The notes beneath the pieces are model-generated. The model did no database searches. It saw only the letters and a program-made list of their open reading frames with translations, and was not told the DNA's origin. Of a DNA stretch of 24,191 nt, positions 7,268 to 15,033 are shown piece after piece. Each line of letters begins with the position of its first letter. Positions within the stretch are counted from its first letter, which is position 1. The translations under genes were made by a program, and so were the position numbers. Source of the stretch: Pseudomonadota bacterium (GTDB lineage Bacteria; Pseudomonadota; Gammaproteobacteria; Burkholderiales; Burkholderiaceae_B); the NCBI GenBank assembly GCA_023427085.1, contig JAEZBO010000274.1, positions 1-24,191 of the forward strand. The letters run 5' to 3'.

Positions 7268-7855
7268 ATGAGCCGTGCTCACCCGCATGCCGACGAGATT
7301 CAGGCAGCCGTCAAAAACATTAAGAATATTGTAGGAAACGAGCCGTTGACCCGGCAGAAGCTCGATGGCGTCCTGGCGCAGGTGGTGGGCCTGGCCGCGC
7401 ACGCCGACTGGTGGAACGGCGAGCGCTACGCGCCGCCCGAAGACGGTGAACAGCAGGCGCGCTACCTGATCACCGAAGACGCCGACAAGACCTATGCGCT
7501 GTACCTGAACGTGATGCGCCCCGGCAAGAAGATCGTGCCGCACAATCACACGACCTGGGCCTGCATCGCCGCGGTCGAAGGCATCGAGCACAACTATGTC
7601 TACGAGCGGCTCGACGACGGCAGCGAGCCCGGCGTCGGCCGGCTGGCGCAGACCGAGCTGGTGGTGGTCGAGCCCGGCACCGGCATCGCGCTGATGCCGG
7701 ACGACATCCACGCGGTGCAGATCCAGGGCGACAGCGTGATTCGCCATCTGCACATGTACGGCCGCGCGCTCGAGACGCTCGATCAGCGGCTGGGCTTCGA
7801 CCTCGACAAGGGCACCTGCTCGATCATGCCGATCGGCGTGCAGACCCGCCGCTAG
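7268..7855 (+). CDS. Cupin thiol dioxygenase, cysteine dioxygenase-like
   Basis: Cytosolic non-haem iron enzyme of 195 residues that adds O2 to a thiol, most likely turning cysteine into cysteine sulfinate. The 3-His iron site is readable: His92 and His94 in PHNHTTWACIAAVEG, and His148 in DDIHAV. HLHMY (160-164) aligns with SLHLY of mammalian CDO, giving the active-site His162 and Tyr164, but the Ser of the Ser-His-Tyr triad is His here. Cys99 falls exactly at the place of the Cys93 that crosslinks to Tyr157 in mammalian CDO. Arg65 sits where CDO has Arg60, the carboxylate anchor, which favours cysteine over 3-mercaptopropionate. These alignments were made by eye. The metC-like gene starts 9 bases after the stop, so the two form an operon. 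A mercaptopropionate or other thiol substrate remains possible. Confidence 0.87.
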   Translation: MSRAHPHADEIQAAVKNIKNIVGNEPLTRQKLDGVLAQVVGLAAHADWWNGERYAPPEDGEQQARYLITEDADKTYALYLNVMRPGKKIVPHNHTTWACIAAVEGIEHNYVYERLDDGSEPGVGRLAQTELVVVEPGTGIALMPDDIHAVQIQGDSVIRHLHMYGRALETLDQRLGFDLDKGTCSIMPIGVQTRR

Positions 7856-7864
7856 GACGCTGCC

Positions 7865-9034
7865 ATGTCGCGCACGCTCAAACCGTCCACCCGGCTGTTG
7901 CGAGCCGGCCGTCCGCATCGCGGCTGGGTGAACACCCCCGTCACGCGCGCCAGCACCTATGTCTTCGACAGCATCTCGCACTGGCGCGAGACGCGCGCCC
8001 GGCGCGAAGACCAGCGGCTGGCGTCCTACGGCGCGCGCGGCACCGACAGCACCCACGCGCTCGAGGACGCGCTGGTCGAGCTCGAGGGCGGCCACCGCGC
8101 GCAGCTGTATCCGACCGGGCAGGCCGCGATCGCCACGGTGATGCTCGGGCTGCTCAAGCCGGGCGACCATGTATTGATCACCGACGCGGTCTACGAGCCG
8201 GTACGCAGGCTGTGCAGCGAACACCTGGCGCGGCTGGGCATCGACTTCGAGTTTTTCCTGCCCGATGGCAGCGACCTGGCGGGCCGGCTGCGCGACACCA
8301 CCCGGCTGATCTACGCCGAGTGTCCGGGGTCGCTGGCCTACGAAATGATGGACCTGCCAGCGGTCGCCGCGCTGGCGCGCCGGCATGACTGCCTACTGGC
8401 GGTCGACAACACCTGGGGCTCGGGTCTGCTGTACCGGCCGCTGGCGCTGGGCGCGGACATCTCGGTGATCGCCGCCACCAAGTACCTGGGCGGCCATGCC
8501 GACGTGATGATGGGCGCGGTGGTCTGCAACGCGCGCGCCTGGCCGGCGTTGCAGCGCGCCTCGATCGACCTGGGCCAGACGGTGGGTGCCGACGATGCGT
8601 ACCTGGTGCTGCGTGGCATGCGCTCGCTGGCGCCGCGGCTGGCCATGCATGCGCGCCATGCCATGCAGGTGGCGCAATGGCTGCAGGGCCGTGCCGAGGT
8701 CGCCCGCGTGCTGTGTCCGGCCTTGCCCGGCGATCCCAGCCACGCGCTGTGGCAACGCGACTGCCACGGCAGCAACGGCCTGCTGTCGGTCGAGTTCGAG
8801 GCCGGCATCACGGCGCCGCAGGTCGAGGCGATGATCGACCGGCTCGCGCTGTTCGGCGTCGGCGCGTCGTGGGGCGGCTTCGAGAGCCTGGTCGTGCCGG
8901 CCAACATGCTCAACGCACGCAGCGTGGCCGACTGGAAGACGCGCGGCGCGGTCATCCGGCTGCATATCGGCCTCGAGGACCCCGATGATCTGATCGCCGA
9001 CCTGGCGCAGGCGCTGGACACGATGTCTGGCTGA
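7865..9034 (+). CDS. metC: MetC-type PLP C-S lyase (cystathionine beta-lyase)
   Basis: Pyridoxal-phosphate enzyme of the Cys/Met metabolism family, 389 residues, full length. It follows the proteobacterial MetC pattern closely: YGARGT at 55-60, LYPTGQAA, DAVYEPVRRLCS, VDNTW (Asp181 and Trp184 near the cofactor) and the PLP lysine Lys206 in AATKYLGGHAD. The C-terminal SWGGFESL and RLHIGLEDPDDLIADL stretches also fit. MetC enzymes cleave cystathionine to homocysteine, pyruvate and ammonia, and many also cleave cystine or cysteine. Beside a thiol dioxygenase, sulfite dehydrogenase and amino acid importer, a degradative role (cystine or S-substituted cysteine lyase) seems likelier than methionine synthesis, but that is inference. 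AGGAC just after the upstream stop is its ribosome binding site. Two terminator-like hairpins follow. Confidence 0.9.
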   Translation: MSRTLKPSTRLLRAGRPHRGWVNTPVTRASTYVFDSISHWRETRARREDQRLASYGARGTDSTHALEDALVELEGGHRAQLYPTGQAAIATVMLGLLKPGDHVLITDAVYEPVRRLCSEHLARLGIDFEFFLPDGSDLAGRLRDTTRLIYAECPGSLAYEMMDLPAVAALARRHDCLLAVDNTWGSGLLYRPLALGADISVIAATKYLGGHADVMMGAVVCNARAWPALQRASIDLGQTVGADDAYLVLRGMRSLAPRLAMHARHAMQVAQWLQGRAEVARVLCPALPGDPSHALWQRDCHGSNGLLSVEFEAGITAPQVEAMIDRLALFGVGASWGGFESLVVPANMLNARSVADWKTRGAVIRLHIGLEDPDDLIADLAQALDTMSG

Positions 9035-9109
9035 GCGCGGCCGGCGCCGCAACACCTGATCGAAGCCGGGCGTGTCCGACGCCCGACAGCGGCCTGCCTG
9101 ACGGCGCCG

Positions 9110-9133
9110 CGGGCTGCTTGCGGCCCGAGTTTT
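9110..9133 (+). terminator. Intrinsic terminator candidate after metC
   Basis: CGGGCTG-CTTG-CGGCCCG forms a 7-bp stem (one G-T pair) with a 4-base loop at 9110-9127, followed after two bases by TTTT. It lies about 75 bases past the metC stop, in the normal place for an intrinsic terminator. The T-run is short, so readthrough is likely. Confidence 0.55.
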
Positions 9134-9144
9134 GTCCCGACCCT

Positions 9145-9173
9145 GGCCCGCGCCCGTGCGGCGGGCCCGTTTT
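9145..9173 (+). terminator. Second terminator-like hairpin before the rhodanese gene
   Basis: GGCCCGC (9145-9151) pairs with GCGGGCC (9161-9167) around a 9-base loop, followed by CG and then TTTT at 9170-9173. It stands 11 bases after the first hairpin and 28 bases before the rhodanese ATG. It could act as a tandem terminator or as an attenuator that sets expression of the rhodanese and ABC genes. Confidence 0.45.
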
Positions 9174-9201
9174 CCACCTTGAATCCGCTTTGCCGACAAC
9201 G

Positions 9202-10875
9202 ATGACCACCAAGCCTGCTACGACTGTCCATGCCGAGATCGACCCACCCACGCTGAAGGCCTGGCTGGATGCCGACACGGAAATCGCCGTGCTGGACGTG
9301 CGCGAGCACGGCCAGTATGGCGAGGCGCACCTGTTCTTCGGTGTCAACGCGCCCTACAGCCGTCTCGAATGCGAGATCGGCCGGCTGGCGCCGCGCAAGA
9401 GCGTGCGCGTGGTCGTCTACGACGATGGCGACGGCGTCAGCGCCAAGGCTGCGGCGGTGCTGGCGCGGCTCGGCTACACCGACGTGCACGGCCTGGCGGG
9501 TGGCGCGCCGGCCTGGCGCGCCGCTGGCTACAACCTGTTCGCCGGCGTCAACCTGCCCAGCAAGACCTTCGGCGAACTGGCCGAGCACGCTTTCGACACG
9601 CCGCGCATCGGTGCCCGCGAACTGGCCGAACGGCTGGCCCGCCACGACGACCTGGTGGTGCTGGACGGCCGGCCGCACACCGAATACGGCAAGATGAACA
9701 TCCCCGGCGCGACCTGCTGCCCGAACGGCGAACTGGCGTTGCGCATCCACGAGCTAGCCCCCAGTCCCGACACCACCATCGTCATCAATTGCGCCGGCCG
9801 CACCCGCAGCATCATCGGCGCGCAGACGCTGATCAACTTCGGCGTGCCCAACCCGGTGCTGGCGCTCGAGAACGGCACGCAGGGCTGGTACCTCGAAGAC
9901 CTCGCGCTCGAGCATGGTTCGAGCCGCCGCCACGCGCAGGCGCTCGATCAGGCCGCCTTGCCGCGCCTGCAGTCGCAGGCACGCACGCTGGCCGAGCGCG
10001 CCGGCGTGCGCCATGTCGATGCCGCGACCGTGCGGCAATGGCTGGGCGACGACACCCGCAGCACCTATCTGTGCGACGTGCGCACGCCCGAGGAATTCGC
10101 GCGCGGCAGCCTGCCCGGCGCGCAGCACACGCCGGGCGGCCAACTGATCCAGGCCACCGACCATTACGTCGCGGTGCAGCGCGCGCGGCTGGTGCTGTTC
10201 GATGCCGATGGCGTGCGCGCGCCGGTGGTGGCCAGCTGGCTGGTGCAGATGGGCTGGGAGGCCTGCGTGCTCGACGAGGGGGTGCAGGCCAGCCTGGTGT
10301 CCGCCGAGAATTCGGACGGTGCGGCCGCGCCGGCCAATGTCGCGACACGGGCCGACCTGGCCCCGCCCGCCGAGGCATCGGCCGCGCTCGCATCGCCCGT
10401 CCCGGTCATGCCGCTGGCCGAGTTCGCGCAGGCCGCCCGTGGCACCGGCGTGCAGCTGGTCGACGTGCGTCCGAGCATGGCCTACCGCGCCGCCCACGTC
10501 GATGGCGCGAGCTGGGCGATCCGCCCGCGCCTGGACCGGCTCGAACTGGCGCCCGGCCTGCCGGTGCTGCTGGTGGCGCCCGACGCCTGCGCCGGCGCCG
10601 CGGCGGCCGCCAGCCTGCGCGAGCAGGGCATCGCCGACCTGCGCATCCACGTGGGCACGCCGCAGCAATGGCGCGAGGCCGGCCTGGCGGTGGTCGCCAC
10701 GCCCGACTCGCCGGCCGACGCCGACTGCATCGACTATCTCTTTTTCGTGCACGACCGGCACGATGGCAACAAACAGGCCGCGCGGCAGTACCTGGCCTGG
10801 GAGACGAATCTGATCCATCAGATCGATCCGCAAGAGCGCGCCCGCTTTGATTTCCGCCTATCCACCGATCATTGA
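9202..10875 (+). CDS. Four-repeat rhodanese-like sulfurtransferase
   Basis: Cytosolic protein of 557 residues built from four rhodanese-fold repeats, at about 12-112, 135-240, 272-362 and 402-500, plus a short C-terminal tail rich in aromatic and charged residues (IDYLFFVHDRHDGNK). Each repeat opens with a DVR or DGR strand motif. Only repeat 2 has an active-site cysteine, Cys197 in the loop CAGRTRS. The equivalent loops of repeats 1 and 3 carry Asp (DDGDG, DADG), and repeat 4 has PDACAG, probably inactive. It should move sulfane sulfur to a thiol or protein acceptor via a Cys197 persulfide. The ATG at 9202 is chosen because 9118 (TTG) would place the second terminator hairpin inside the gene; the ribosome binding site is weak. 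It is followed 16 bases on by the ABC binding-protein gene. Confidence 0.85.
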   Translation: MTTKPATTVHAEIDPPTLKAWLDADTEIAVLDVREHGQYGEAHLFFGVNAPYSRLECEIGRLAPRKSVRVVVYDDGDGVSAKAAAVLARLGYTDVHGLAGGAPAWRAAGYNLFAGVNLPSKTFGELAEHAFDTPRIGARELAERLARHDDLVVLDGRPHTEYGKMNIPGATCCPNGELALRIHELAPSPDTTIVINCAGRTRSIIGAQTLINFGVPNPVLALENGTQGWYLEDLALEHGSSRRHAQALDQAALPRLQSQARTLAERAGVRHVDAATVRQWLGDDTRSTYLCDVRTPEEFARGSLPGAQHTPGGQLIQATDHYVAVQRARLVLFDADGVRAPVVASWLVQMGWEACVLDEGVQASLVSAENSDGAAAPANVATRADLAPPAEASAALASPVPVMPLAEFAQAARGTGVQLVDVRPSMAYRAAHVDGASWAIRPRLDRLELAPGLPVLLVAPDACAGAAAAASLREQGIADLRIHVGTPQQWREAGLAVVATPDSPADADCIDYLFFVHDRHDGNKQAARQYLAWETNLIHQIDPQERARFDFRLSTDH

Positions 10876-10891
10876 TCCAAGAGGTTTGGTT

Positions 10892-11728
10892 ATGAACAAG
10901 AAATCCTGGCTTTCCCCCGTGCTGCTGTCGGCCGTCTGCCTTGCCGGCCTGTCGGCCAACGCCCATGCCGACCGCCTGGCCGACGTCAAGTCGCGCGGCA
11001 AGCTGGTCTGCGGCACGCAGAGCACCAGCGTGCCCTATGCCTATCAGGACGCCGGCACGCGCACCTTCGTCGGCTACGACGTCGACATGTGCAAGGCGCT
11101 CGCCAAGGGCCTGGGCGTCGAACTCGAACACCGGCCGCTGTCGACCGAGGCGCGCATCCCCGAGCTGAAGATGGGTCGCGTGGACGTGGTCGCCGGGTCG
11201 ATGGCCTACCTGCCCGAGCGGGCGCAGCAGGTCGATTTCAGCGAACAGTACCTGCAGGGCAACATCAAGGTGCTGGTCAAGGAAAAGTCCGGCATCAAGG
11301 ACTTGGCCGGCCTCAAGGGCAAGCGGGTCTGCGCGTCCAAGGGCTCGAGCTCGGCGGCCATCGCCGAGCGGGTGCTGACCGGCAGCCGCGTGATGACCTT
11401 CCAGGACGTCGCTTCGTGCAATCTCGGCCTGCAAAGCGACAAGGTCGAGGGCTTCACGGCGGGCGAGCTGATCCTCAAGCGTTTCGAGAACGACGCCAGC
11501 AAGACCGACCAGCCCTACCGCCTGCTGGATGAGGCGACCTTCGTCGAGCGCATCGGCCTGGTGGTCGACAAGGGCAATCCCGAGTTGCTGGCCGCGCTCA
11601 ACGACGTGCTGCGCAAGATGGATGCCAGCGGCGAGCTCGACGCGATCTTCGATCGCTGGGTCGGCAAGGATTCGGTCTACCAGCTGACCCGCAGCTTCAA
11701 GGTCGAGCCGGTCGCGCCGGCCCAATAG
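10892..11728 (+). CDS. Amino acid ABC importer, periplasmic binding protein
   Basis: Family 3 solute-binding protein of 278 residues with a clear signal peptide (residues 1-26, cleavage after AHA). The mature part shows GKLVCGTQSTSVPYAY, FVGYDVDMCKALAK and the Arg of YLPERAQQVDFS that holds the ligand carboxylate. It looks most like the GltI group for acidic amino acids. Where that group has the Asp that grips the alpha-amino group (DD in GltI), this protein has Gly191-Glu192, so the ligand may not be a plain amino acid. The mature protein has four cysteines (LVCG, DMCK, RVCA, ASCN). The ATG at 10892 follows AAGAGG and gives a correct signal peptide; the earlier in-frame start at 10847 overlaps the rhodanese gene. 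First gene of a complete importer. Confidence 0.9.
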   Translation: MNKKSWLSPVLLSAVCLAGLSANAHADRLADVKSRGKLVCGTQSTSVPYAYQDAGTRTFVGYDVDMCKALAKGLGVELEHRPLSTEARIPELKMGRVDVVAGSMAYLPERAQQVDFSEQYLQGNIKVLVKEKSGIKDLAGLKGKRVCASKGSSSAAIAERVLTGSRVMTFQDVASCNLGLQSDKVEGFTAGELILKRFENDASKTDQPYRLLDEATFVERIGLVVDKGNPELLAALNDVLRKMDASGELDAIFDRWVGKDSVYQLTRSFKVEPVAPAQ

Positions 11729-11741
11729 CAGAAGGCGAACC

Positions 11742-12437
11742 ATGGAATTCGATTGGTCCTTCCTGGCCAGCGGCAATACCGCCGACAAGCTGGTCTCCGG
11801 CCTGCTCACCACCTTGCAGCTGTTCGGCACGGCGTGGCTGGGCGGCTTCCTGGCGGCACTGGTGATCGTCGGGCTGCGCGCCATCCCGCTCAAGCCCCTG
11901 AGCTGGGCCATGCGGCTGTTCGTCGAGTACCACCGCAACGTGCCGACCGTGGTGCAGATCATGGTCTGGTACTTCGGCATGCCCGAGGTCCTGCCCGAGG
12001 ACCTGCGCCTGTGGATCAACCAGGGCCAATCCGAATTCCTGTTCGCGGCCATCGCGCTGTCGCTGAACGTCAGCGCCTATTTTTCGGAAGACATCCGCTC
12101 GGGCCTGCGTGCGATTCCCGGCACGCAGCTCGAGGCCGCAAGGGCCATCGGCCTGTCGGCCTCGTCGGCGATGCGTTACGTGACGCTGCCGCAGGCGCTG
12201 CGCATCAGCGTGCCGCCGCTGCTGAACCGCTCGCTGATCCTGTTCAAGGACACCAGCCTGGCGATGGTGATCGGCGTGGCCGAGCTGACCTACCAGGTCA
12301 AGGCCATCGAGAACCTGACCTTCCGTTCGTTCGAGGTGTTCGCCATCGCCACGCTGACCTACCTGCTGCTGTCGCTGCTGCTGATGGCGCTGGGCGCCTG
12401 GTTCGGTAAACGTTTCCCGCCGGCATTCAAGGGCTGA
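11742..12437 (+). CDS. Amino acid ABC importer, permease 1 (GltJ-like)
   Basis: Inner-membrane permease of the polar amino acid (PAAT) family, 231 residues, with about five membrane helices. The VEYHRNVPTVVQIMVWYFGMPEVLPE region (split over 61-86) resembles GltJ. The EAA loop that docks on the ATPase is at 131-152 (EAARAIGLSASSAMRYVTLP). The gene begins 13 bases after the binding-protein stop with AGAAGG as ribosome binding site. It forms a heterodimeric channel with the next gene product. Confidence 0.92.
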   Translation: MEFDWSFLASGNTADKLVSGLLTTLQLFGTAWLGGFLAALVIVGLRAIPLKPLSWAMRLFVEYHRNVPTVVQIMVWYFGMPEVLPEDLRLWINQGQSEFLFAAIALSLNVSAYFSEDIRSGLRAIPGTQLEAARAIGLSASSAMRYVTLPQALRISVPPLLNRSLILFKDTSLAMVIGVAELTYQVKAIENLTFRSFEVFAIATLTYLLLSLLLMALGAWFGKRFPPAFKG

Positions 12438-12440
12438 ACC

Positions 12441-13133
12441 ATGCTCGATATCCTGAGCCAATACGGCACGATGTTCCTGGTGGGCTCCTGGCCCCACGGC
12501 CCGCTGGGCGGATTCGCCGCCACGCTGGTGCTGGCCGGCCTGGGCATCGGCCTGTCGTTTCCGATCGCGCTGGTGATCGGGCTGGCGCGCACCAGTCCGT
12601 GGCGCGCGGCGCGCTGGCCGGCCACCTGCTGGGTCTATGCGTTTCGCGGCATCCCGCTGGTGATGATCATCTTCTGGTCGTACTTCGTGCTGCCGCGCCT
12701 CACCGGCGTCACGGTGCCGGCCTTCGTCACGGCCCTGTGCGCGGTGGTGGTCTACGAGTCGGCCTTCCTGGCCGAGATCGTGCGCGCCGGCCTGAACGGC
12801 CTGCCGCGCGGCCAGACCGAGGCCGCGCGCTCGGCGGGCCTGAGCTACCTGCAGACCATGCGCCATGTGATCCTGCCGCAGGCGCTGGCCAACATGCTGC
12901 CCTCGCTGGTGAATCAGTTCGTCTCGACCATCAAGGCGACGTCGATCGTCTACGTGATCGGCGTGCAGGAAGTCACCTTCGCGGCGCAGCAGGTCAACAG
13001 CATCGAGATGGACAAGGCCTTGCAGACCTTCCTGGTGCTGGCCTGCTTCTACTTCGCCGGCTGCTACGGCATCTCGCTGCTGGCGCAGCGGCTCGAGCAG
13101 CGCTTGAACCGGCGCCGGCTGGGGCTGGCATGA
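12441..13133 (+). CDS. Amino acid ABC importer, permease 2 (GltK-like)
   Basis: Second PAAT-family permease, 230 residues, with the same helix pattern. FRGIPLVMIIFW at 69-80 is the typical PAAT segment. The EAA loop is at 127-149 (TEAARSAGLSYLQTMRHVILP). It starts 3 bases after the first permease, so translation is probably coupled and the two partners would be made in equal amounts. Confidence 0.92.
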   Translation: MLDILSQYGTMFLVGSWPHGPLGGFAATLVLAGLGIGLSFPIALVIGLARTSPWRAARWPATCWVYAFRGIPLVMIIFWSYFVLPRLTGVTVPAFVTALCAVVVYESAFLAEIVRAGLNGLPRGQTEAARSAGLSYLQTMRHVILPQALANMLPSLVNQFVSTIKATSIVYVIGVQEVTFAAQQVNSIEMDKALQTFLVLACFYFAGCYGISLLAQRLEQRLNRRRLGLA

Positions 13134-13191
13134 TGCGCTGAGCCTGCCGCCACGACGCATCGATACGACAGAAACCACAAGAGGGAAAAAA

Positions 13192-13938
13192 ATGATCGAG
13201 CTGGAAAAAGTGCAGAAATGGTATGGCGACTATCACGCGCTGGACGACGTCAGCGGCCGCGTCGAACACGGCGAGGTGGTGGTGGTCTGCGGCCCGTCGG
13301 GGTCGGGCAAGTCGACGATGATCCGCACCATCAACCGGCTCGAGCCGATCCAGGGCGGCGCGATCCGGATCGACGGGCGTGACATCCATGGCCAGTGCAA
13401 GGACGTCAACGCGCTGCGTGCCGGCATCGGCTTCGTGTTCCAGCAGTTCAATCTGTTTCCGCACCTGAGCGTGCGCGAGAACATCATGCTGTCGCCGTGC
13501 AAGGTCGGCGGGCTGTCGGCGGCGCAGGCCGGCGAGATGGCCGAGGCGCTGCTGGCCAAGGTCGGCCTGGCGCACAAGGCCGATGCGATGCCGGCCAATC
13601 TGTCGGGCGGCCAGCAGCAGCGCGTGGCGATCGCGCGGGCGCTGGCGCAACGGCCGCCGGTCATCCTGTTCGACGAACCGACTAGCGCGCTCGATCCCGA
13701 AATGGTCGGCGAGGTGCTCAGCGTCATGAAGCAGCTGGCGCACGAGGGCATGACGATGATGGTGGTCACGCACGAGATGGGTTTTGCCCGCGAGGTGGCC
13801 GACCGCATCTGGTTCATGGACGAGGGCCGCATCGTCGAACAATCGACGCCCGAGCAGTTCTTCACGCAGCCCGAGCATCCGCGGGCACGCAGGTTCCTGG
13901 CCGACATCCTGCGCCCGGGCGTCGCGCAGGCGGCCTGA
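13192..13938 (+). CDS. Amino acid ABC importer, ATPase (GlnQ/GltL-like)
   Basis: Cytoplasmic ATPase subunit, 248 residues, full length for this family. All motifs are intact: Walker A GPSGSGKST at 34-42, Q-loop Gln84, signature LSGGQQQR at 137-144, Walker B ILFDEP with Asp161 and Glu162, and the switch His194. It drives import through the two permeases just upstream. The gap from the second permease is 58 bases with a GAGGG ribosome binding site, a little longer than the other spacings but without a terminator, so one operon is expected. The ligand is set by the binding protein, not by this subunit. Confidence 0.95.
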   Translation: MIELEKVQKWYGDYHALDDVSGRVEHGEVVVVCGPSGSGKSTMIRTINRLEPIQGGAIRIDGRDIHGQCKDVNALRAGIGFVFQQFNLFPHLSVRENIMLSPCKVGGLSAAQAGEMAEALLAKVGLAHKADAMPANLSGGQQQRVAIARALAQRPPVILFDEPTSALDPEMVGEVLSVMKQLAHEGMTMMVVTHEMGFAREVADRIWFMDEGRIVEQSTPEQFFTQPEHPRARRFLADILRPGVAQAA

Positions 13939-14000
13939 CGGCCGCCTGGCCAGCCCGCCGCGCAGCCTTGCCAGGCCTGGCCGGCGCCCGCTTTATTGCG

Positions 14001-14040
14001 CGCCGTGATCCGCCAGCGTTCACGGCGGGCTGCGCCCGCC
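14001..14040. terminator. Overlapping hairpins between convergent ABC operon and Bug gene
   Basis: Two alternative hairpins share bases here: CGCCGTGA (14001-14008) with TCACGGCG (14020-14027), and GGCGGGC (14024-14030) with GCCCGCC (14034-14040, 3-base loop). Neither is followed by a T-run on either strand. They sit between the ends of two convergent genes, where a two-way transcription block is expected, but the evidence is structural only. Confidence 0.35.
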
Positions 14041-14052
14041 AGCCAGCGCGTG

Positions 14053-15033
14053 TTACTGCGCCGAGGCGCCGGAGCGCTTGACGATCTCGCCCCACTTCTT
14101 GACCTCGTCGGCCACGAAGGCATCGAACTGCGGTCCGCTGGACGTGAACGGGATCGAGCCCCGTTCGTTGACGAACTTGTCCATCGCCGGCGCCGCCATG
14201 ATCTCCTGGGTGGCCTGGCTCAAGGTCTCGATGATCTCGGCCGGCGTGCCCTTGGGCGCCATCAGGCCGAGCCAGCCCACCGCCTCGAAGCCGTCCACGC
14301 CGGCGATGCCGGTCTCGCGCACCGCCGGCACCTCGGGCAGCAGCGGCGAGCGCTGTGCCGAGGTCACCGCCAGCGGCACCGCGCGGCCGCTCTTGATGTT
14401 GCCCAGCGCGGCGGTGATCGAGTCGACCATCAGCGGCACCTGGTTGCCGAGGAAATCCGCCTGCGCCGGACCGCTGCCCTTGTACGGGATATGGGTGATG
14501 TCGACGCCGGCCTGGTTCTTGAACATCTCGGCCGCCAGGTGTTGCGTGCCGCCGATGCCGGCGCTGGCGTAGTTCAGCTTGCCGGGCTCGGCGCGGGCGC
14601 GCTCGGCCACCTGCGGCAGCGACGTGATGCCGGTGGCCGAGTTGGCCAGGAACACCAGCGGCACCTTGGCGATCGGCGATATGCCGACCAGGTCGCGGCT
14701 GACGTCGAAGCTGACGTTGCTGTACAGCGTCTGGTTGACGGCGATCGCGCTGCCGGCCACCAGGATCGTGTAGCCGTCGGGCGCCGAGCGCACCACCGAA
14801 TCCGAACCGATATTGCCGCCGGCGCCGGCCTTGTTCTCGACCACCACCGGTTGGCCCAGCTTCTTGCTGAGCTGTTCGGCGTAGGCGCGGCCGATCAGGT
14901 CGGTGGCCTGACCGGGCGGAAACGGCACCACCAGACGGATGGGTTTGCTGGGATAGTCGGCGGCCAGCGCCGGGCCGGCGGTCAAAAGCGCGGCTGCCAG
15001 GCCGAGGGCGGCCCGGGTCATCAGGGACTGCAT
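14053..15033 (-). CDS. Bug-family (TctC-type) periplasmic binding protein
   Basis: Second Bug receptor, 326 residues, on the opposite strand. A signal peptide ends near residue 25 (GPALA-ADYPSKPIRLVVPFPPGQATD), and the family marks VVENKAGAGGNIG, PDGYTILVAGS, GKLNYASAGIGG and HIPYKGSGPA are all present. The ATG at 15033 follows GGAGAC at seven bases; a second ATG at 15048 is possible, and the longer reading frame up to 15267 lacks signal-peptide character. It differs clearly in sequence from the Bug protein at 3373, so the two are not a recent duplication. No membrane partners are in the window. It lies tail to tail with the ABC operon. Ligand unknown. Confidence 0.92.
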   Translation of the reverse strand: MQSLMTRAALGLAAALLTAGPALAADYPSKPIRLVVPFPPGQATDLIGRAYAEQLSKKLGQPVVVENKAGAGGNIGSDSVVRSAPDGYTILVAGSAIAVNQTLYSNVSFDVSRDLVGISPIAKVPLVFLANSATGITSLPQVAERARAEPGKLNYASAGIGGTQHLAAEMFKNQAGVDITHIPYKGSGPAQADFLGNQVPLMVDSITAALGNIKSGRAVPLAVTSAQRSPLLPEVPAVRETGIAGVDGFEAVGWLGLMAPKGTPAEIIETLSQATQEIMAAPAMDKFVNERGSIPFTSSGPQFDAFVADEVKKWGEIVKRSGASAQ

